From a bacterium (lineage in GTDB: Bacteria > JAMCPX01): a DNA stretch of 9,737 nt. The first letter of the stretch is position 1. Each line of letters begins with the position of its first letter. The position numbers and the translations under genes were made by a program. Positions 6,662-9,737 of the stretch are shown here, in pieces. Location: the NCBI GenBank assembly GCA_021815065.1, contig JAKAHI010000024.1, positions 1 to 9,737 of the forward strand, read 5' to 3'. The notes under the pieces were generated by a model. That model worked only from the letters and a program-made list of their open reading frames with translations, was not told the origin of the DNA and made no database searches.

Positions 6662-8116
6662 ATGAAGAAACTTTTGACTCTGTCGGGAACACAGCTTGCT
6701 CAGATGATTCGCTCGAAAGAGGTTTCATCGCTTGAAATTGTAAACCTCCATATCGAGCACATCAGGAAGGTAAATCCTTCCATAAATGCGGTTGTACGTG
6801 ACCGTTTTGATGCTGCAAGAGCGGAGGCGAAGGATGCCGACAAGCGCGTCGGGAACTCGGCACCGGAGTCGCTTCCTCCTTTTCTCGGTGTTCCGTGCAC
6901 CATAAAGGAGAGCTTCATGCTCACCGGTATGCCGAACACGTCGGGTCTTGTCGCGCGGAAAAATGTTATTTCTGACCACGATGCAACCGCTGTTGAAAGA
7001 TTGAAGAAATCTGGCGCAATACCGCTCGGTGTAACCAATGTCCCCGAGCTTTGCATGTGGATGGAAACGGACAACAGACTGTACGGCAGAACCAACAACC
7101 CCTATGACCGGGACCACATCGTCGGCGGCAGTTCAGGGGGAGAAGGGGCAATCGTCGGGTCCGGAGGCTCGCCGTTCGGGCTCGGTGCCGACATTGGAGG
7201 CTCCATACGTATGCCTGCTTTTTTTAACGGCGTCTTTGGCCACAAGGCGACAGGCGGGCTTGTACCGAATACCGGGCAGTACCCCATCGCAAGAAACAAG
7301 GCGCTCACGTATCTTACGACAGGTCCGATTGTACGCAGGGCTGAAGATCTTATGCCGCTCCTCAGGCTTATGGCCGGGCCCGACAATATTGACAAAGGTT
7401 GCTCGGTTATGAAGATCGGTGCTCTGTCCGACGTTTCTCTCAAAGGATTAACCGTAATCGATGTCGAAGATAACGGGAAAACGCGGGTCAGCAGTGACCT
7501 GAAAATTGCACAGCGAAAAGCTGCGGACTTCCTCGGAAGCAAAGGTGCGATCGTAAAAAGAACGAGGATTGCCGGTTTGAAGAAGTCTTTTGATATATGG
7601 GCATCCATGCTCTCGGCATCTGACCAGGAATCCTTCAGTGCAAGCCTTGGCAACGGGACTGCCATACATCCGTTGTTCGAGATGATAAAGTGGTCCATGC
7701 GCATCTCGGAGCACACGCTCCCTTCGATTGTCCTGGCAATGACCGAACAACTGTTTAAGTATATGCCTGCCCGCACAAAGAGGCTGGTGGAAGCAGGCGT
7801 AAGCCTGCGAGCAGAGCTGGTGAATCTTATCGGTCAAAACGGCATTATGCTGTATCCGTCTTACTCCCGGCCTGCGCCGAAACACAGAAAGCCGCTGCTA
7901 ACGCCGTTCGATTTTGCTTACACGGCGATACTCAATATGATGGAACTCCCGGTTACGCAGGTACCCCTCGGCCTGAACGAAGAAGGCCTGCCTCTCGGGG
8001 TGCAGGTAGCGTCTGTCCACGGCAACGATCATGTTACCATCGCCGTTGCACTCGAGCTTGAAAAGGCATTCGGAGGCTGGGTCCCTCCGGACATAGGTCT
8101 TTTGACAAAGGCATAA
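6662..8116 (+). CDS. Amidase-signature family hydrolase, FAAH2-like
   Basis: A full-length (484 residues) serine hydrolase that cleaves amide or ester bonds with a Ser-cisSer-Lys triad. All three residues are present with family spacing: Lys82 in CTIKESF, Ser157 in GGSSGGEG and nucleophile Ser181 in GADIGGSIRMPA (75 and 24 residues apart, as in fatty acid amide hydrolase). The downstream GHKAT and GPIVRRAEDL motifs and the C-terminal LGLNEEGLPLGVQV with ELEKAFGGWVPP resemble eukaryotic FAAH2 and its bacterial relatives more than the GatA subunit of the tRNA amidotransferase. No signal peptide or membrane anchor is seen, so it is probably cytoplasmic. AAGGAAGGGG precedes the ATG. It is divergent from the thiolase-like cluster; a link through fatty acyl or aryl amides is possible but not shown. 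The substrate cannot be told from sequence. Confidence 0.93.
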   Translation: MKKLLTLSGTQLAQMIRSKEVSSLEIVNLHIEHIRKVNPSINAVVRDRFDAARAEAKDADKRVGNSAPESLPPFLGVPCTIKESFMLTGMPNTSGLVARKNVISDHDATAVERLKKSGAIPLGVTNVPELCMWMETDNRLYGRTNNPYDRDHIVGGSSGGEGAIVGSGGSPFGLGADIGGSIRMPAFFNGVFGHKATGGLVPNTGQYPIARNKALTYLTTGPIVRRAEDLMPLLRLMAGPDNIDKGCSVMKIGALSDVSLKGLTVIDVEDNGKTRVSSDLKIAQRKAADFLGSKGAIVKRTRIAGLKKSFDIWASMLSASDQESFSASLGNGTAIHPLFEMIKWSMRISEHTLPSIVLAMTEQLFKYMPARTKRLVEAGVSLRAELVNLIGQNGIMLYPSYSRPAPKHRKPLLTPFDFAYTAILNMMELPVTQVPLGLNEEGLPLGVQVASVHGNDHVTIAVALELEKAFGGWVPPDIGLLTKA

Positions 8117-8174
8117 TCGAATTTGCACATATTCCCATTGCATTTTTGAGTTAATCTGGAAAATGCGTTTTAAA

Positions 8175-8194
8175 AATAAGGAAACTTCCTTATT
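8175..8194. terminator. AT-rich inverted repeat after the amidase gene, possible terminator
   Basis: AATAAGGAA and TTCCTTATT form a 9-bp perfect inverted repeat around AC (effectively an 8-bp stem with a 4-nt loop). On the plus strand no T-run follows it, so it is a poor intrinsic terminator for the amidase; on the minus strand it is followed by a run of T. It may be a weak terminator or a protein-binding palindrome. Confidence 0.35.
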
Positions 8195-8297
8195 GGATTA
8201 TTCGGGTTAATTCGATTTTTATCAATACGACTAATAATCGTTCGTTTGCCTTCCCTGGATTTCTTGATCCGAAGCATTCTGCGTGGTATCCTTGCTT

Positions 8298-8306
8298 AAG
8301 GAGGTG
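8298..8306 (+). promoter_or_regulatory. Strong ribosome binding site of the lipoprotein gene
   Basis: AAGGAGGTG lies 5 nt before ATG 8312 and fixes the start of an open frame that has no stop before the window edge. Confidence 0.85.
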
Positions 8307-8311
8307 TAGCG

Positions 8312-9737
8312 ATGGTTAAAATTGTAGGCATTGCTTTATCGATCTTGTCTTTGGCAGTGGTTTTCCAGGGGTGTTCTGAAAACAAATCATCTGCCCGGAA
8401 CGCCAATCCCTATCTTTCAAACAGTGCATGGCCTATCATTCACCAGTCCAGTTCGCAGACCGCCAGCTCACCGTTAGCAGGTCCCGGAAGCCAGACAAGC
8501 AACCCGCCCCTTGCTGATTTTATAACCGCCGCGGTCCAGGGGACCGGTCCTGTTGTTTTTGACTCAAAGGGCAATGTACTTTTTGAGAAGGTCGCGATTT
8601 TGAATCAGGTACATATTTTCAGCAAGCTGGACCCGGTTACGTTGAATACCATTACATCCTATACCGTAAATGTTTCTGCCTCGGATCCCCTGAACGGGCT
8701 TTATTCTTTTGTTGATTACCAGGACTGCTGGTGGAACGCATACAATCAAACCTTCTTACGGTTATGCTTTAACGGGAATTCCATCGCTCCGGATATGTCG
8801 ATTAATCTTGCAGCGCTTTATCCCACACAGATTACAGCGCAGGATTCTATCGTCAGCATGAATCCACTGTACACCAGTCCGGGTATGATGGACATTGCCT
8901 TTGTTACCGAAGGCCTTCAGCCCGTACATCAGGGCGGGTATTTTACACAGTCGATTACCGGTGCGAAGGTCGGGGTCCTGCGTATCAACAGCGACCGCAG
9001 TACAAGCCTCTTTTTGCAGGATTTCCCGAACGAGGACATAACCAACAGCTTTGCCGTTGCTCCGGACGGCGGTATCTATGTAATAACGGACAAACACGCG
9101 GTAAAGCTATCGCTTCAGCAAACGTGCGCGTGCGGAGCACAGGCATTGAAGATAGTTTGGGAAGTGCCCTATGATACGGGTTTGCCCATCCAGCAGTTCC
9201 CTTGTCCCGATACCACCCCGGATTGGCAGTGCAGGATAAATGTTACCTTGAACGGCGGCAGATTGAGCCCAGATGGCTCCGGCACAACGCCGACACTCAT
9301 GGATCACGGCAAGTATATGGTATTTGCTGATGGAGAACTCCCTATGAAGCTGGTCGCCTTGAGAACAACGGACGGGAGCGCCCTGCCCATAGATAATCCT
9401 GTTCCGTTTACCGAAACTACGGCACAGACGGAGAATATATGCGCGTCTTTCGGCAATACGTTTATCATAGAGAACAACTACAGCCCCGGGGTTGCCGCTT
9501 ACGAAATCACCGGACAGCCCGGCCAGGAAACGGTCAGGCAGCTTTGGGTCAATTACTCGGTCTTTGCTCCGAATGCGGTCCCTCTTATTGCGGGCGGTTC
9601 CAACACAGCGTATGTGTACGAGATGCAGGGACCGAGTTTCTATCCGCTTACGACAACAACACAGCAATGGTTTTTAACGGCATTCGATCTCGATACGGGC
9701 ACTATTTTATGGAGAAAACCCATTGGCAACAATATCA
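8312..9737 (+). CDS. Predicted lipoprotein with PQQ-type beta-propeller features, open at the right edge
   Basis: At least 475 codons run without a stop from ATG 8312 to the window end. The N-terminus (MVKIVGIALSILSLAVVFQGC) is a lipoprotein signal peptide with Cys21 as the predicted acylated residue; the lipobox FQGC is not ideal. Next comes a low-complexity Ser/Asn/Pro stretch (about 22-68) containing SAWPIIHQSSSQTASSPLAGP-like spacing. The remainder is beta-rich with propeller-blade marks: SPDGSGTTPTLM, then VFADG, and near the end FLTAFDLDTGTILWRKP, which resembles the PQQ-repeat pattern of strand, acidic turn, TG and W. Seven further cysteines, two of them in TCACG, could form disulfides outside the cytoplasm. 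Likely location is the periplasmic face of the inner or outer membrane. Quinone binding is not implied, since many such propellers bind no cofactor. No specific function is recognised. It may be transcribed with the amidase, 195 bp upstream. Confidence 0.8.
   Translation, partial: MVKIVGIALSILSLAVVFQGCSENKSSARNANPYLSNSAWPIIHQSSSQTASSPLAGPGSQTSNPPLADFITAAVQGTGPVVFDSKGNVLFEKVAILNQVHIFSKLDPVTLNTITSYTVNVSASDPLNGLYSFVDYQDCWWNAYNQTFLRLCFNGNSIAPDMSINLAALYPTQITAQDSIVSMNPLYTSPGMMDIAFVTEGLQPVHQGGYFTQSITGAKVGVLRINSDRSTSLFLQDFPNEDITNSFAVAPDGGIYVITDKHAVKLSLQQTCACGAQALKIVWEVPYDTGLPIQQFPCPDTTPDWQCRINVTLNGGRLSPDGSGTTPTLMDHGKYMVFADGELPMKLVALRTTDGSALPIDNPVPFTETTAQTENICASFGNTFIIENNYSPGVAAYEITGQPGQETVRQLWVNYSVFAPNAVPLIAGGSNTAYVYEMQGPSFYPLTTTTQQWFLTAFDLDTGTILWRKPIGNNI

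Noticed and set aside
8264..8292. TTGATC - 17 nt - TATCCT as a promoter for the lipoprotein gene
   Set aside because: The hexamers are fair, but transcription would begin at about 8299, inside the ribosome binding site, leaving it largely untranscribed.
8564..9667. Several minus-strand open frames
   Set aside because: They are antisense to a continuous plus-strand frame that has a strong ribosome site, a lipoprotein signal peptide and propeller motifs.
1..9737. tRNA, rRNA, CRISPR, insertion sequence or phage elements
   Set aside because: None was seen: nearly all sequence is coding, no regular repeat-spacer pattern exists, and no transposase or integrase motif occurs.

Overview
The window looks like chromosomal DNA of a Gram-negative bacterium, most likely an anaerobic member of the Desulfobacterota/Syntrophorhabdia type. 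That placement is inference from gene content: a thiolase next to a DUF35 Zn-ribbon/OB-fold protein and a DUF2889 protein, a periplasmic lytic transglycosylase with a DUF4124 N-terminus, a lipoprotein, and a TPR protein with an AIM24-like tail. Base composition looks balanced and even across the window. I see no sign of a mobile element, RNA gene or CRISPR array.

The left two thirds (1-6421) is one dense minus-strand gene cluster, read from right to left: thiolase-like protein, DUF35 acyl-CoA-associated protein, DUF2889 protein, ArgJ, lytic transglycosylase, TPR/AIM24-like protein, PgsA and dodecin (cut by the window edge). The seven junctions range from an 8-bp overlap to a 10-bp gap, and in most the ribosome binding site lies inside the end of the preceding gene. 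This points to a single, translationally coupled transcript. The first three genes form an acyl-CoA/thiolase cassette. ArgJ makes ornithine and N-acetylglutamate for arginine synthesis. The transglycosylase and PgsA serve the envelope (peptidoglycan turnover and phosphatidylglycerol). Dodecins are small flavin or CoA-binding shells.

A divergent intergenic region (6422-6661) separates this cluster from plus-strand genes: a complete amidase-signature hydrolase of the FAAH2-like type (6662-8116), then a 195-bp spacer with an AT-rich inverted repeat, then a predicted lipoprotein (from 8312) with a PQQ-type beta-propeller signature, which stays open to the right edge of the window.

The most interesting point is the thiolase-like protein. 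It keeps both thiolase histidine motifs, but the position of the acyl-accepting cysteine reads as glycine, and it ends in a Lys/Ala tail encoded by a hexanucleotide repeat. Paired with a DUF35 partner, it may be a thiolase-fold aldolase or another non-canonical C-C bond enzyme rather than an ordinary thiolase.
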